Assembly: GCA_905213895.1 (NCBI GenBank)
Contig: CAJMKE010000015.1
Location: 1-58,054, forward strand
Length of the DNA stretch: 58,054 bases
DNA from: an uncultured Alistipes sp.
Lineage (GTDB): Bacteria > Bacteroidota > Bacteroidia > Bacteroidales > Rikenellaceae
Direction: 5' to 3'
In this document: piece by piece, positions 49,346-57,909 of the stretch
How positions within the stretch are numbered: the first letter of the stretch is position 1
Layout of the letters: the number at the start of each line of letters is the position of its first letter
Made by a program: the position numbers and the translations under genes
The notes under the pieces: model-generated
What the model was told of the DNA's origin: nothing
What the model saw: the letters and a program-made list of their open reading frames with translations, nothing else
The model's database searches: none

Positions 49346-50653
49346 TTAATTTTCTCCCCACGATTCCGATTCCAGCACCCTCGACCGCTGAATATCGTAA
49401 CTTTCGGCGGCATCTTTCGCAAACCGGAAATTCATAGTGTACCTAACCCTCACATTCTCACCGTTAATGTCCCTGCCTGGCGACCATCTCGGAGATGTTT
49501 TGAGCGTTTCGACAATCACCTTCGCCGTTATGGGATTGTTGGATTTCAGAACATTTATATCCGTCAGTGTACCGTCATAGTCTATAACGAACCGCACCCG
49601 TATGGAATACATGGGATGCTGATAGTACGACGACACCAAAGGTCTGCTTCGGGGAGCCATAAACAGTTGAGGGTATGATGAATCCAAAGTTCTGTTACGG
49701 GGATAGCGATAATGGTGTCTCATGTTATACCTCACCCAATTACGGAACGTGGACAAATCACCGTTGCGGAATTTAGGCATCACTGCGGTTCTGGTTACGG
49801 CGTTGTCGTTCTCCGGTTCGGCACCGATTTCCGCACTCTTCCGATTGGCGTTCGGCTTTATTTCTACATCTACCGTAGGCATCTCCCCGAATTCTTGGCA
49901 TTGCGACACGTACCTTCTTTTCCCTACCGCCAGCATGTCGCCCGCAGACGCCTGCACGGAGTAGCCGCCCTGCCCATTCGTATATGTACGATGTATGCAG
50001 ATATGTGCGCCCTCAATCGGGTTGCCGTCCTTATCCGTAACCCGAATCGTGTAGGTTCCCTTTCGGTCGGGACGCACGAAACGTACCCGCTCGTTGAACT
50101 TGACGAACACGATGCCGCGCTTCATAATCGACCGCCCCGTAACGGCATATCGTTTCATAATCTCCCCCGCATAGTCGTTAAGCGGATTGTCGGTCGAGCG
50201 AATCACCGTCATCTGTTCCGGAGAATAATTATTCAGATTACAGCCGTTTATATATTTGCCGTTCACCACTACATGCGGATTCTTGAACCCGTAAGGCGAC
50301 GTCTGCCCCGCGTTGTCCAGTCGGCAGACGTTCTGAATATCGGCTTTCAGTATACCCCAATATATCGAATGCCCGTCGGCGACGACCGCGTATGTCGTGC
50401 CGTACCGCTGTTTCGTTACGAAAATGCCGTCGGCATTCGTCAGCCCGTCCTCGACGGCAATATCGACATTCGGAATCGACTTCCCGTTTTTATTGTACAC
50501 CGAGCCCGTATACGTTTTCGCGGGCTGCGCATTATGAACGGACTTTTTCGACCCGTCGTTTTTGGCAACAACGGACGCTGTCGCAGCGACTGCCAACAGA
50601 AGCAGCAGCCCTCGTCCGAACAATTTCAAAGGTCTTGATTCGTTCATTTCCAT
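49346..50653 (-). CDS. TonB C-terminal-domain protein with regulatory-type beta domains
   Basis: 435 aa. An N-terminal hydrophobic segment (LFGRGLLLLLAVAATASVVAK, about 11-31) anchors or exports it; two carboxypeptidase-regulatory-like domains follow (VYNKNGKSIPNVDIAVEDGLTNADGIF at about 52-80, VTDKDGNPIEGAHICIHRTYTNGQGGYSV at about 210-240), and the last 100 residues are a TonB C-terminal domain (VRFVIDYDGTLTDINVLKSN...SPRWSPGRDINGENVRVRYTMNF). There is no Pro-rich spacer like that of classical TonB, so it may be an energy-transducer variant for one outer-membrane receptor. Its promoter contains a G10 tract. Confidence 0.8.
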   Translation of the reverse strand: MEMNESRPLKLFGRGLLLLLAVAATASVVAKNDGSKKSVHNAQPAKTYTGSVYNKNGKSIPNVDIAVEDGLTNADGIFVTKQRYGTTYAVVADGHSIYWGILKADIQNVCRLDNAGQTSPYGFKNPHVVVNGKYINGCNLNNYSPEQMTVIRSTDNPLNDYAGEIMKRYAVTGRSIMKRGIVFVKFNERVRFVRPDRKGTYTIRVTDKDGNPIEGAHICIHRTYTNGQGGYSVQASAGDMLAVGKRRYVSQCQEFGEMPTVDVEIKPNANRKSAEIGAEPENDNAVTRTAVMPKFRNGDLSTFRNWVRYNMRHHYRYPRNRTLDSSYPQLFMAPRSRPLVSSYYQHPMYSIRVRFVIDYDGTLTDINVLKSNNPITAKVIVETLKTSPRWSPGRDINGENVRVRYTMNFRFAKDAAESYDIQRSRVLESESWGEN

Positions 50654-50676
50654 ACATTTTAAGGTTCAGATTTTTA

Positions 50677-50710
50677 CAAAGTTAAAAAATTTTTACGGGG
50701 GGGGGCAAAT
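50677..50710 (-). promoter_or_regulatory. Promoter of the TonB-domain gene with a G10 tract in the spacer
   Basis: Minus strand: -33 TTTG (50707-50710), a spacer of 22 nt, -7 TAACTTTG (50677-50684). Ten of the spacer bases (50697-50706) are one G run (C run on the coding strand). The usual spacer is 19-21 nt, so the present allele is slightly too long, and loss of one to three bases would bring it to the optimum. Confidence 0.7.
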
Positions 50711-50828
50711 TTTCAGACGTTTTTTTTCGATAAATCTTTCGGATTATATACGATTCTATACGCACTTATTCCGATGCCGAATGATTTTGCCTAACAGACC
50801 AATCAATAAAAAAGAAATTGTTGCACAG

Positions 50829-50859
50829 TTGCATAGTATCGAAACTTTTTATATATTTG
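50829..50859 (+). promoter_or_regulatory. Promoter of tRNA-Ile2/Met
   Basis: TTG (50829-50831), 20-nt spacer, TATATTTG (50852-50859), 24 nt upstream of the tRNA. Confidence 0.65.
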
Positions 50860-50883
50860 CACCACAAATAGGGGAAACCCTTT

Positions 50884-50958
50884 GGATCCTTAGCTCAGTT
50901 GGTTAGTAGCACCTGACTCATAATCAGGGGGTCGTAGGTTCAAGCCCTACAGGATCCA
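50884..50958 (+). tRNA. tRNA with CAT anticodon, probably tRNA-Ile2 (lysidine)
   Basis: 75 nt. Acceptor GGATCCT / AGGATCC (7 perfect pairs), anticodon stem CCTGA / TCAGG around CTCATAA (anticodon CAT), T-arm GTAGG / CCTAC with TTCAAGC, discriminator A. The TTAGCTCAG, GACTCATAATC and GGTTCAAG stretches are closer to known tRNA-Ile(CAT) than to elongator tRNA-Met, but the distinction is not certain. The D-arm has one extra base (GTTAGTAGCACC where GTTAGAGCACC is usual), which breaks the fourth D-stem pair. Confidence 0.85.
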
Positions 50959-50965
50959 CGACAAA

Positions 50966-51000
50966 AACAGGTTGCGAATTATCGCAACCTGTTTTATTTT
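50966..51000 (+). terminator. Terminator after the CAT tRNA
   Basis: Stem AACAGGTTGCGA / TCGCAACCTGTT with a 4-nt loop and TTTTATTTT tail. Confidence 0.85.
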
Positions 51001-51063
51001 ATCCGACGCAGACCAAAGCAAATTATTAAATCTGAAACAATATCAAACACACAGATATTAAAA

Positions 51064-52623
51064 TCATTCAGACTCTTCTATAAGATTCAAATAGCGTATG
51101 ACGTCGCGTTTCATCATTAAAGTCCGAGTTCCTTCGATATGAGAAGACATAGACAACAAATCATGTCCGTACTTGCGAACCATAACAGCATTATCCATAT
51201 CCTTATACAATAAGAACAGTTTATATTTCGGCGTCAGTCTTCGCGGTATCATATTTCCCGCTACACGATAACACGATATCGCATTATCGTAATCGCCCAA
51301 TTGCCGATACAAATCTCCCATATCGCAATATATCTCGGATGTCGGAGAATAATCCTTTATTGTATTCAAAATACCCAATGCACGTTCGGGTTCGTAATCG
51401 TCAAAAACATATTGTGCATAAATATCGGACAAAAAAGGATTATTAAGAATCGTATCAAAATTATTCTCTACATACGTCTCCGCATCCGCACGAGAATACA
51501 CGGAAAACAATCCATGCACAGCCTTATCGCAATGATGTTTGACTATATATTCTTTGGTCGAAACCGCCAAACAGAATACCGTCACGACAAACAAAATACT
51601 ACGAAACGGCACTGCATAAGTTTTGATACAAAACGTCTTTGTCCGTATTGCAGACAACAATAACGGCAATAGCACGAGCAGTCCCGTAACGTAAAACGGG
51701 TATGAAAACAGACATATCGTCAAATATGCAATCAGAACCGCCTTATATTTATTGTTCCTCGCAGGCACAAGCAGTGCCGAAAATATTACGACAAACCACA
51801 ACAACAGACCGACAATACCCTGCTCAATCAATATGTGCAGGTACTCATTATACGGATAACTTATGTTATCTGAATATTCGACATAATCGGAATCCGGATT
51901 TCGCTCGAAATACTCCGCCTGATACTGCATATATCTTTTATTAAACCCGTCGATTCCATGTCCGAATACCGGCTTATCAACCGCCATATCCATACAAACG
52001 CGCCATACAAGCAGTCTGCCATTGGCAGACCGGCTTTTATAAAAATACGACGCCCCCAGCACGACCAGCAATATCGAAATACCGGCAAAATACCTTACAA
52101 ACTTGTTTTTAAGCAAACGCTTTTCATAACACAAATAAACCGCTCCGCATAAAACAGATATCCAAGCAGTGCGGGAATCCGCCAGTACGATTGCCGGTAC
52201 ATGTATTGCAAGCAACGATACCCAACACATTTTTTTCGATATACCGTCTTTCGAACGCCACAAACAGACGATACACATTATACTTACGACCAGAAAACAA
52301 CCTAATTGTCCAGGATTGCCGAATGAACCTGTAACCGAGAACAGTGTATGGTTGCTCTCCACATATCCCATCCATTGAGCGATGGAGACAAGAGATTGCC
52401 ACCCGCCGACCAATGCTACTGCACAAAACAGCATGCGTGGCGGAATCGGAACAAGCCTGCAACAACAATAGCATCCGAATATAAACAGATACGGATATAT
52501 ATTGCAATCCCCGCCCGAAACCAGTAAGCCGTTTACAATTGAATATACAATCCATACGGCAAACGATAAGTCCACCGGATTATATCTATTCGCGAGGCTA
52601 TGTTTGCCATTGAAATTAATCAT
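51064..52623 (-). CDS. O-antigen ligase/polymerase-like membrane protein with TPR tail
   Basis: 519 aa. About ten to twelve hydrophobic segments in the first 370 residues, with the ligase-type periplasmic loop between segments about 200 and 260 (NGRLLVWRVCMDMAVDKPVFGHGIDGFNKRYM...YPYNEYLHILIEQGIVGLLLWF), including the GHGIDGF and HNEYL-like motifs of the WaaL/Wzy family. The C-terminal 130 residues are TPR-like (ILNNPFLSDIYAQYVFDDYEPERALGILNTIKDYSPTSEIYCDMGDLYRQLGDYDNAISCYRVAGNMIP). It may join or polymerise a glycan onto lipid A or onto a protein. The gene is AT-rich relative to the left part of the window; no glycosyltransferase cluster is adjacent. Confidence 0.8.
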   Translation of the reverse strand: MINFNGKHSLANRYNPVDLSFAVWIVYSIVNGLLVSGGDCNIYPYLFIFGCYCCCRLVPIPPRMLFCAVALVGGWQSLVSIAQWMGYVESNHTLFSVTGSFGNPGQLGCFLVVSIMCIVCLWRSKDGISKKMCWVSLLAIHVPAIVLADSRTAWISVLCGAVYLCYEKRLLKNKFVRYFAGISILLVVLGASYFYKSRSANGRLLVWRVCMDMAVDKPVFGHGIDGFNKRYMQYQAEYFERNPDSDYVEYSDNISYPYNEYLHILIEQGIVGLLLWFVVIFSALLVPARNNKYKAVLIAYLTICLFSYPFYVTGLLVLLPLLLSAIRTKTFCIKTYAVPFRSILFVVTVFCLAVSTKEYIVKHHCDKAVHGLFSVYSRADAETYVENNFDTILNNPFLSDIYAQYVFDDYEPERALGILNTIKDYSPTSEIYCDMGDLYRQLGDYDNAISCYRVAGNMIPRRLTPKYKLFLLYKDMDNAVMVRKYGHDLLSMSSHIEGTRTLMMKRDVIRYLNLIEESE

Positions 52624-52710
52624 ATTTTTTTACAAATACATGTCAATATATAAAAATTAGACACCGCCACATGCCGTATTTTATAAAAATAATATTTTAC
52701 ATTGAAAATA

Positions 52711-52741
52711 TTTGCAATATAATAATTATATGCTATCTTTG
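52711..52741 (+). promoter_or_regulatory. Promoter of the right-hand lipoprotein cluster
   Basis: TTTG (52711-52714), 19-nt spacer, TATCTTTG (52734-52741), 27 nt before the ATG at 52768. Short gaps downstream suggest that it drives the cluster to at least 57.9 kb. Confidence 0.75.
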
Positions 52742-52767
52742 CAATACAACCATTAATTTTATTCGTT

Positions 52768-53808
52768 ATGAAAACAAAAGTTATCATACTAATTGCTGCA
52801 TTATTGGCAATCGGAAAAGTATCCGCACAACCTTACGCAGACAAAGACGGACAACCGAATGCCACAAGAAACCAGAATTTGCAGCAGCAGTTCTCTTTCA
52901 GCCAAGAGCAAATCGAACGCTACAACAATGCACTTGCAGAAGAGGCGGCGAAATTGAACGATTTATATGCCAAGCCGATAAATCGCACGGAAATAGACAA
53001 ACAGGAGAAAATAATATACGAAGATTTTAAAAATCAGGTAAAACAGATACTCGATACATATCAGTATATCAAATGGGAGAAGGCTAATCCCAACAACAAA
53101 ACGAGACGTTACAGGGAGTACCTCGGTCTCGACAATATCGGCATACTGAAACTGGAAAAGATTATTGCGACCTACAAGGCATCGATTAAAAGCATATATG
53201 TCGGTCCCAAATTATATACCAATCTAGAAAGAATTGAACTGAAAGCAAATATATATGCCAAACGAAACGAAGCATTGACGGAGTTGATAGGTGCATCCAA
53301 CGTCGATGAATTCAATCGATACTATGACGTGTATCGTCAAGCACGCATTATGCACAAAGGATGGCCGTCATTGTCATTCAAAGATGTAAAGAAATTGGCA
53401 GCACTGCGATTGCAGTTCGAAAACGACCGCAATGTTATTCTCTGCTCCGACATGAGCGAGAATCTTATCAAGAAAAAAGTTTCATCGTTGAAAAAAGAGT
53501 ATTACGACTCCGTAAAGAACGCTTTCTCGCCCGAAGTTTATGCAAAATTCATAAACGACAGCGATGCCAGAGCGGACTTCATCACGAGGCGCAATTATAA
53601 AATGACAAAAGCGCAGTTGGAGAAATACAAAGAAGCGATGAACAACAGAGCGGTAAAACGAATGGCAGTACGCAAAAGCAGTTTATCGAAAGGGGACAAG
53701 CACGCCAAATACGATGAGATAAATACGGAAACACGCACACAACTATCCAAATTCTTATCTGCGGAACAAGTAGATGTATGGTGGCGCAATTTACATAAAC
53801 AACGATAA
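52768..53808 (+). CDS. Periplasmic helical protein of unknown function
   Basis: 346 aa. Signal peptide MKTKVIILIAALLAIGKVSAQ. The mature part is almost all helix, charged and Tyr/Lys-rich, with three spaced segments of similar pattern: FSFSQEQIERYNNAL (about 43), YKMTKAQLEKYKEAMNN (about 285) and FLSAEQVDVWWRNL (about 330). This spacing and the S/T-x-x-Q start recall the LTxxQ-type helices of CpxP/Spy periplasmic chaperones, but the likeness is weak. First gene of the cluster; the transglutaminase-like gene begins 12 nt after its stop. Confidence 0.6.
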   Translation: MKTKVIILIAALLAIGKVSAQPYADKDGQPNATRNQNLQQQFSFSQEQIERYNNALAEEAAKLNDLYAKPINRTEIDKQEKIIYEDFKNQVKQILDTYQYIKWEKANPNNKTRRYREYLGLDNIGILKLEKIIATYKASIKSIYVGPKLYTNLERIELKANIYAKRNEALTELIGASNVDEFNRYYDVYRQARIMHKGWPSLSFKDVKKLAALRLQFENDRNVILCSDMSENLIKKKVSSLKKEYYDSVKNAFSPEVYAKFINDSDARADFITRRNYKMTKAQLEKYKEAMNNRAVKRMAVRKSSLSKGDKHAKYDEINTETRTQLSKFLSAEQVDVWWRNLHKQR

Positions 53809-53820
53809 CCAAGGGAAAAG

Positions 53821-55776
53821 ATGAATCCGCTCCGTTCGGCAATATACTGCATAATTTCGATATTATCATTAACAGGATGTATATCGAATGCTTCGTCGTA
53901 CCATTCAGAAGAGATTGAGAAATTGGAATTACTGGGGAGAAAAGCCGACGACCCACGATTGAAAGAGGCTGTGCGATATACGCTGCGCAACATGGAAAAC
54001 AAGTATTCCGTATCGGGGCATCTGAGCAACGATTATTTCTCCGATTTCATAGATTCAATCGAAAATACGCAAGGACACATATCATATCTAAACGCACACG
54101 ATTACAGTAAATCCGACAGACCGAAACACGGCGGTAAGTCATACATAGTGTCTCCGGACAAGGATGAAATCGATGCGGAAAGTCTTCGTGAGAATATCGT
54201 TCTGGCTATGAATGCGTGGGACAATGCCGCATGGAAAGACAAATACGACGAGCGCATCTTCTATAAATACATATTGCCGTACAGATTGTCATTGGAGCCG
54301 ATTGATTTCTCTTGGAGAGAATCCGCATATAACGACTATCATCCGTTGCTGGCAAATAAAGGTGTTGACGACCCGTTAAAGGCGTGCAAGATTATAAATG
54401 ACAAGATAATATATCTTCATTACGACCTGTTGAGAGCGGCGGATTTGCAGACATACGCGTCTTACAAATCCGCTCCGCGCGGAGGCTGCGAAGGCAGAGC
54501 CTTATATACGGCGATGATAATGCGGTCATTGGGATTGCCGGTGGCAATCGATTTCGTGCCGATATGGGGATGTGTCAATAACGGGCATACGTTCAATTCA
54601 TTGATAATGCCCGATGGCAAAAACATAGGATTCTCCGTTCCGAAGGATTTGCCTGATGGCGGCATTATGGCATGGAAATGTACGAAGGTATATCGGCGGT
54701 GTTTCGAGATACAGAAAGATTCTCCCATATATAAATATAGGAATAAGGAACCTATTGCAGAACCATTCAGCAATTACGACATCGAGGACGTTACAAGTGC
54801 ATACGACATTCCGACCTGCAATGTCGAAATCGACAAACCTCGCAGCGGCATCAACCGTCGGCTCGCATATCTTGCCGCGCCAAGACGAGACAAGTGGAAC
54901 GTCCTGGCATACGGTGAGAGGAAACGGGGAAAGTATATTTTCGAGAACATCGGCTACGGGTATCAGAACGGAGTGGATATTGAGAAACAAGGAGAGAATT
55001 TAGGAGACGGAATAGTCTATCTGCCATTGCAGTTCGACGACAGCAATAACCTTTCGCCTATCGACTATCCGTTCATACTGTCCGACACGGGCATACGCAG
55101 GCTGAATCCGGACACTTCCGATTTGAGGGAGGTCGTCTTGACAAGAAAATATCCGCGATTTGCGCGAATAGTGAATTTTGCGGAGTCAACCGAAAGATAT
55201 ATTTTCGAAGGAGCCAACAAACCCGATTTCAGCGATGCGGAAGTGCTGCATGTAATAACCAGCACTCCGTTAAGCAGATTACAGCGTTTCGATGTCAATT
55301 CTGCGAAAAAATACAAATATGCCAGAGTACGCAATATATTGGGCGGACTTATGATAGGAGAACTGGCATTTTGCGATGAAGACGGGAATATTATCGACGG
55401 CAAGACAATCAATCACAAACTCCTTGACGGAGAACTTACATTAGCCAATGTCTTCGACGGAGATGTACTTTCGTTTATGAAATTCGACGAGAATATCTAC
55501 AACCTATGGCTCGGCACGGAATTCAATCGCCCGCAACGGATAGGCAGTATCGCGTTCTGTCCGCGAACCGACGACAACGATATAAAACCCGGAGACATAT
55601 ACGAACTGTTATATTGGGACAGCGATTGGATAAGTCTCGGTACGCAAATAGCGGAAGATTACCGATTAAAGTATTCCGACGTACCATCGAATACCCTGCT
55701 GTTGTTGCGCAATCACTCCCGGGGCAAAGAAGAACGCCCGTTCACATTCGAAAACGGACGTCAGATATGGTGGTAA
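53821..55776 (+). CDS. Transglutaminase-like lipoprotein, possibly without the third catalytic residue
   Basis: 651 aa. Lipobox LTGC (Cys 20). A helical N-terminal part (about 25-170) precedes a transglutaminase-like core: GGCEGRALYTAMIMRSLGLPVAIDF with nucleophile Cys 223 and GHTFNSLIMPDGKNIGFSVPKD with His 256. In this fold an Asp normally follows the His by about 16 residues; here that place is Ser 272 and the nearest Asp is 4 residues further. The C-terminal 250 residues are beta-rich (KYARVRNILGGLMIGELAFCDEDGN..., jelly-roll-like). It may cross-link or cleave peptides at the cell envelope. 39 nt before the zincin-like lipoprotein. Confidence 0.75.
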   Translation: MNPLRSAIYCIISILSLTGCISNASSYHSEEIEKLELLGRKADDPRLKEAVRYTLRNMENKYSVSGHLSNDYFSDFIDSIENTQGHISYLNAHDYSKSDRPKHGGKSYIVSPDKDEIDAESLRENIVLAMNAWDNAAWKDKYDERIFYKYILPYRLSLEPIDFSWRESAYNDYHPLLANKGVDDPLKACKIINDKIIYLHYDLLRAADLQTYASYKSAPRGGCEGRALYTAMIMRSLGLPVAIDFVPIWGCVNNGHTFNSLIMPDGKNIGFSVPKDLPDGGIMAWKCTKVYRRCFEIQKDSPIYKYRNKEPIAEPFSNYDIEDVTSAYDIPTCNVEIDKPRSGINRRLAYLAAPRRDKWNVLAYGERKRGKYIFENIGYGYQNGVDIEKQGENLGDGIVYLPLQFDDSNNLSPIDYPFILSDTGIRRLNPDTSDLREVVLTRKYPRFARIVNFAESTERYIFEGANKPDFSDAEVLHVITSTPLSRLQRFDVNSAKKYKYARVRNILGGLMIGELAFCDEDGNIIDGKTINHKLLDGELTLANVFDGDVLSFMKFDENIYNLWLGTEFNRPQRIGSIAFCPRTDDNDIKPGDIYELLYWDSDWISLGTQIAEDYRLKYSDVPSNTLLLLRNHSRGKEERPFTFENGRQIWW

Positions 55777-55815
55777 TTATTACAAAAGAACGGACCCACA
55801 TATTTATTAAATAAT

Positions 55816-57309
55816 ATGAAAAAACACCTTCTATATTTATGTACAATCGGAATATCTCTATTCCTGACCTCGTGCATCGCAGGAATCGAGCGGGATATTT
55901 CGATTTCTGCGGGCGAAGATGCGGAAATCACCGTCGAGCAGGCACGGAAGTTCTTCGAACAAGAACTGCTAACCAGAAATGACGACACACCGTCTCCGAA
56001 CATTCTGTCCCCGGGAGATTTCACGCCGCAGTGGAACAATGCACAGATTTCACAAAACTACCGTATCGCATGCGTCGATGTGCCGATTATTCCGACATAT
56101 CGCTACCGTGCAATACGCAGCGAATTCCGTCGCGGACAAGCACAGGCATATATAGTCGATGTGTCGCAAAAGGTGGTAATCGTCAAAGACAGAGAGAGCG
56201 GTGCAATGGCATCGTACATTATGTCGTTGATTCCGGACAAAGATTTTGCCGCAAAGCATAAAGGCGACATTTCAGACCTGTTCCTTAATGCGAATGACAG
56301 AGGCAGGTTTTCGGGCATGATTGTATATACATATCATAATACCCCGATTAGATTAAGCAAGTATGTCGCAGGCAAAAGAGTAGAAGGTATTAGCACTTGT
56401 GGTGTTGAGGACATACAACAATATAAAGAACGATTACGGAAAATATATTATGATTTAAGCGGTATAAAGGTTTATAAAAGTTCTTATATTACATCAAGAT
56501 CCGAATGGGATGGATATGAAATCGATGATGAAGAATCAGATAACAAAAATACTATTGGGAGCGGGTCAGAAGGCGAAAATGGAGGCGGCTCAGGTGGCAA
56601 TACCGGCGGAGACTCAGGCGAAGATCGTATAATTGGCATTGACGAAGTAATTATCATTGGGCACGGTCCAAACGATACAATAATTGGCGCGCGTGATCCG
56701 CAACCTGATCCCGAAAATCCGGAAAACCCGAAACCAGGGGGCAATACGGAAGAAGGAGATATTGGCAATGATGGGGATAACGGCAGCGGCAGTAATGGCA
56801 ATAATACAGGCAATACTGATAATTCAGCATACGAAAAAGTCATAGCCGATATGGCATCCAAAATCTCAAATGAAACGTTGAAAAAGTTGATGCAGGAGAA
56901 TACAAACGTACAATTTATTGTAAATAAGACCGTAGATTTATTCAAGATAAATTTTACAATTAAAACTTCTGGCAGCAACACTACTATCAATATTAAAGAC
57001 ATTCAATACAATCCTCAAGAAGTGAAATCTTTGAATAAAACGGGAATTGTTATTGCAATCCTTCATGAATTCATGCATCCTTATCTTGGTAAAATAGGGC
57101 AAAGTGGCACTGATGCTGAGGACCATCAGAAATTTGTAAAAGATGGCGTATACATGAACACCATTCGGGAACTTTTTCCAAATGAGGATGATGATTTTTA
57201 TAATGTCGTTGTATATGCCGGATGCGCAGATTGTAAGGATTTTAACCAATTATCGTTTGAAAGGCAAGACTATATTACTCGTCAACTTGACAATTATTTT
57301 TATGACTAA
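55816..57309 (+). CDS. Lipoprotein with conserved N-terminal domain and HEFMH zincin-like C-terminus (candidate polymorphic effector)
   Basis: 497 aa. Lipobox LTSC (Cys 20). N-terminal domain about 21-195 (EDAEITVEQARKFFEQ, FTPQWNNAQISQNYRIACVDVPI, VDVSQKVVIVKDRESGAMASYIMSLIPD). Then a Gly/Asn/Pro-rich linker (about 247-335) with one ordered island DEVIIIGHG, and a C-terminal domain with ILHEFMHPYLG (His 417, Glu 418, His 421, the zinc protease motif; His 437 in AEDH could be the third ligand). The first 500 bases have the local base composition; from about 56330 the sequence becomes clearly more AT-rich, so the C-terminus looks like a swapped cassette. Role as a toxin or processing protease is inference. 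Confidence 0.7.
   Translation: MKKHLLYLCTIGISLFLTSCIAGIERDISISAGEDAEITVEQARKFFEQELLTRNDDTPSPNILSPGDFTPQWNNAQISQNYRIACVDVPIIPTYRYRAIRSEFRRGQAQAYIVDVSQKVVIVKDRESGAMASYIMSLIPDKDFAAKHKGDISDLFLNANDRGRFSGMIVYTYHNTPIRLSKYVAGKRVEGISTCGVEDIQQYKERLRKIYYDLSGIKVYKSSYITSRSEWDGYEIDDEESDNKNTIGSGSEGENGGGSGGNTGGDSGEDRIIGIDEVIIIGHGPNDTIIGARDPQPDPENPENPKPGGNTEEGDIGNDGDNGSGSNGNNTGNTDNSAYEKVIADMASKISNETLKKLMQENTNVQFIVNKTVDLFKINFTIKTSGSNTTINIKDIQYNPQEVKSLNKTGIVIAILHEFMHPYLGKIGQSGTDAEDHQKFVKDGVYMNTIRELFPNEDDDFYNVVVYAGCADCKDFNQLSFERQDYITRQLDNYFYD
55861..55963 (+). repeat. 103-bp coding repeat, left copy (mature lipoprotein N-terminus)
   Basis: Identical at 100 of 103 positions to 57952-58054; the three differences are third-codon bases that do not change the protein. 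The signal-peptide codons before it are unrelated. Confidence 0.95.
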
Positions 57310-57321
57310 ATATTATAAATT

Positions 57322-57897
57322 ATGAAACGACCATTATTATTTACATTGTGCTTATTATATATAACACCTTGTTTCTCGCAAATCGAAAAAGATAACATAT
57401 TTCTTGTGGGTACATCATCAGTTATTCCGAAAGGTTATGTTGGTATATTTGATGGTTTTGGACGCATAGATATAGAAAAAGAGCGGTTTGATAAAGATGA
57501 CCCTATTTCCTTTCGAATAGGAAATCCCAAAATAGAATATACAATTGTATTGTACCATTATAATCTTTATAATAAGAACCGTCCTGATTTATATGTTGAA
57601 GATATTAGAATAGCCGATTTAAAGTCGGAGGCGTATCCATCTGTGGAAATAATAAATATCGACGAGTTTTTTGCCGGAAAAACAAAAATGGAGGTTTGGA
57701 GATGGATGCTATATCATCACTTAAGCAAGACTTATATTTGGGTTGTAGATTACAATTCGGCGTATAAGTCATCCGAAAAATTGTCTAAACCGGATATGAT
57801 AAAAGTCGTGCAGGTGAGAATATTTGTAGATAACATCCCGGAAGAGTTCAGAAGGTCATATTACTCAACATATCATGCGCTATATGGAGGAAATTAA
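57322..57897 (+). CDS. Small secreted protein between the two paralogous lipoproteins (candidate partner or immunity protein)
   Basis: 191 aa. Signal peptide MKRPLLFTLCLLYITPCFSQ, no lipobox. The mature part is mixed alpha/beta with no motif I recognise (PSVEIINIDEFFAGKTKMEVWRWMLYHHL is its most distinctive stretch). It is strongly AT-rich, like the zincin domain before it, and starts 12 nt after the zincin gene stop, with the next paralogue 12 nt further on. This order, effector followed by small exported gene then next effector, is that of effector-immunity pairs, and a periplasmic immunity protein would fit; no direct evidence. Confidence 0.6.
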   Translation: MKRPLLFTLCLLYITPCFSQIEKDNIFLVGTSSVIPKGYVGIFDGFGRIDIEKERFDKDDPISFRIGNPKIEYTIVLYHYNLYNKNRPDLYVEDIRIADLKSEAYPSVEIINIDEFFAGKTKMEVWRWMLYHHLSKTYIWVVDYNSAYKSSEKLSKPDMIKVVQVRIFVDNIPEEFRRSYYSTYHALYGGN

Positions 57898-57909
57898 ACT
57901 TTAGCAGTT

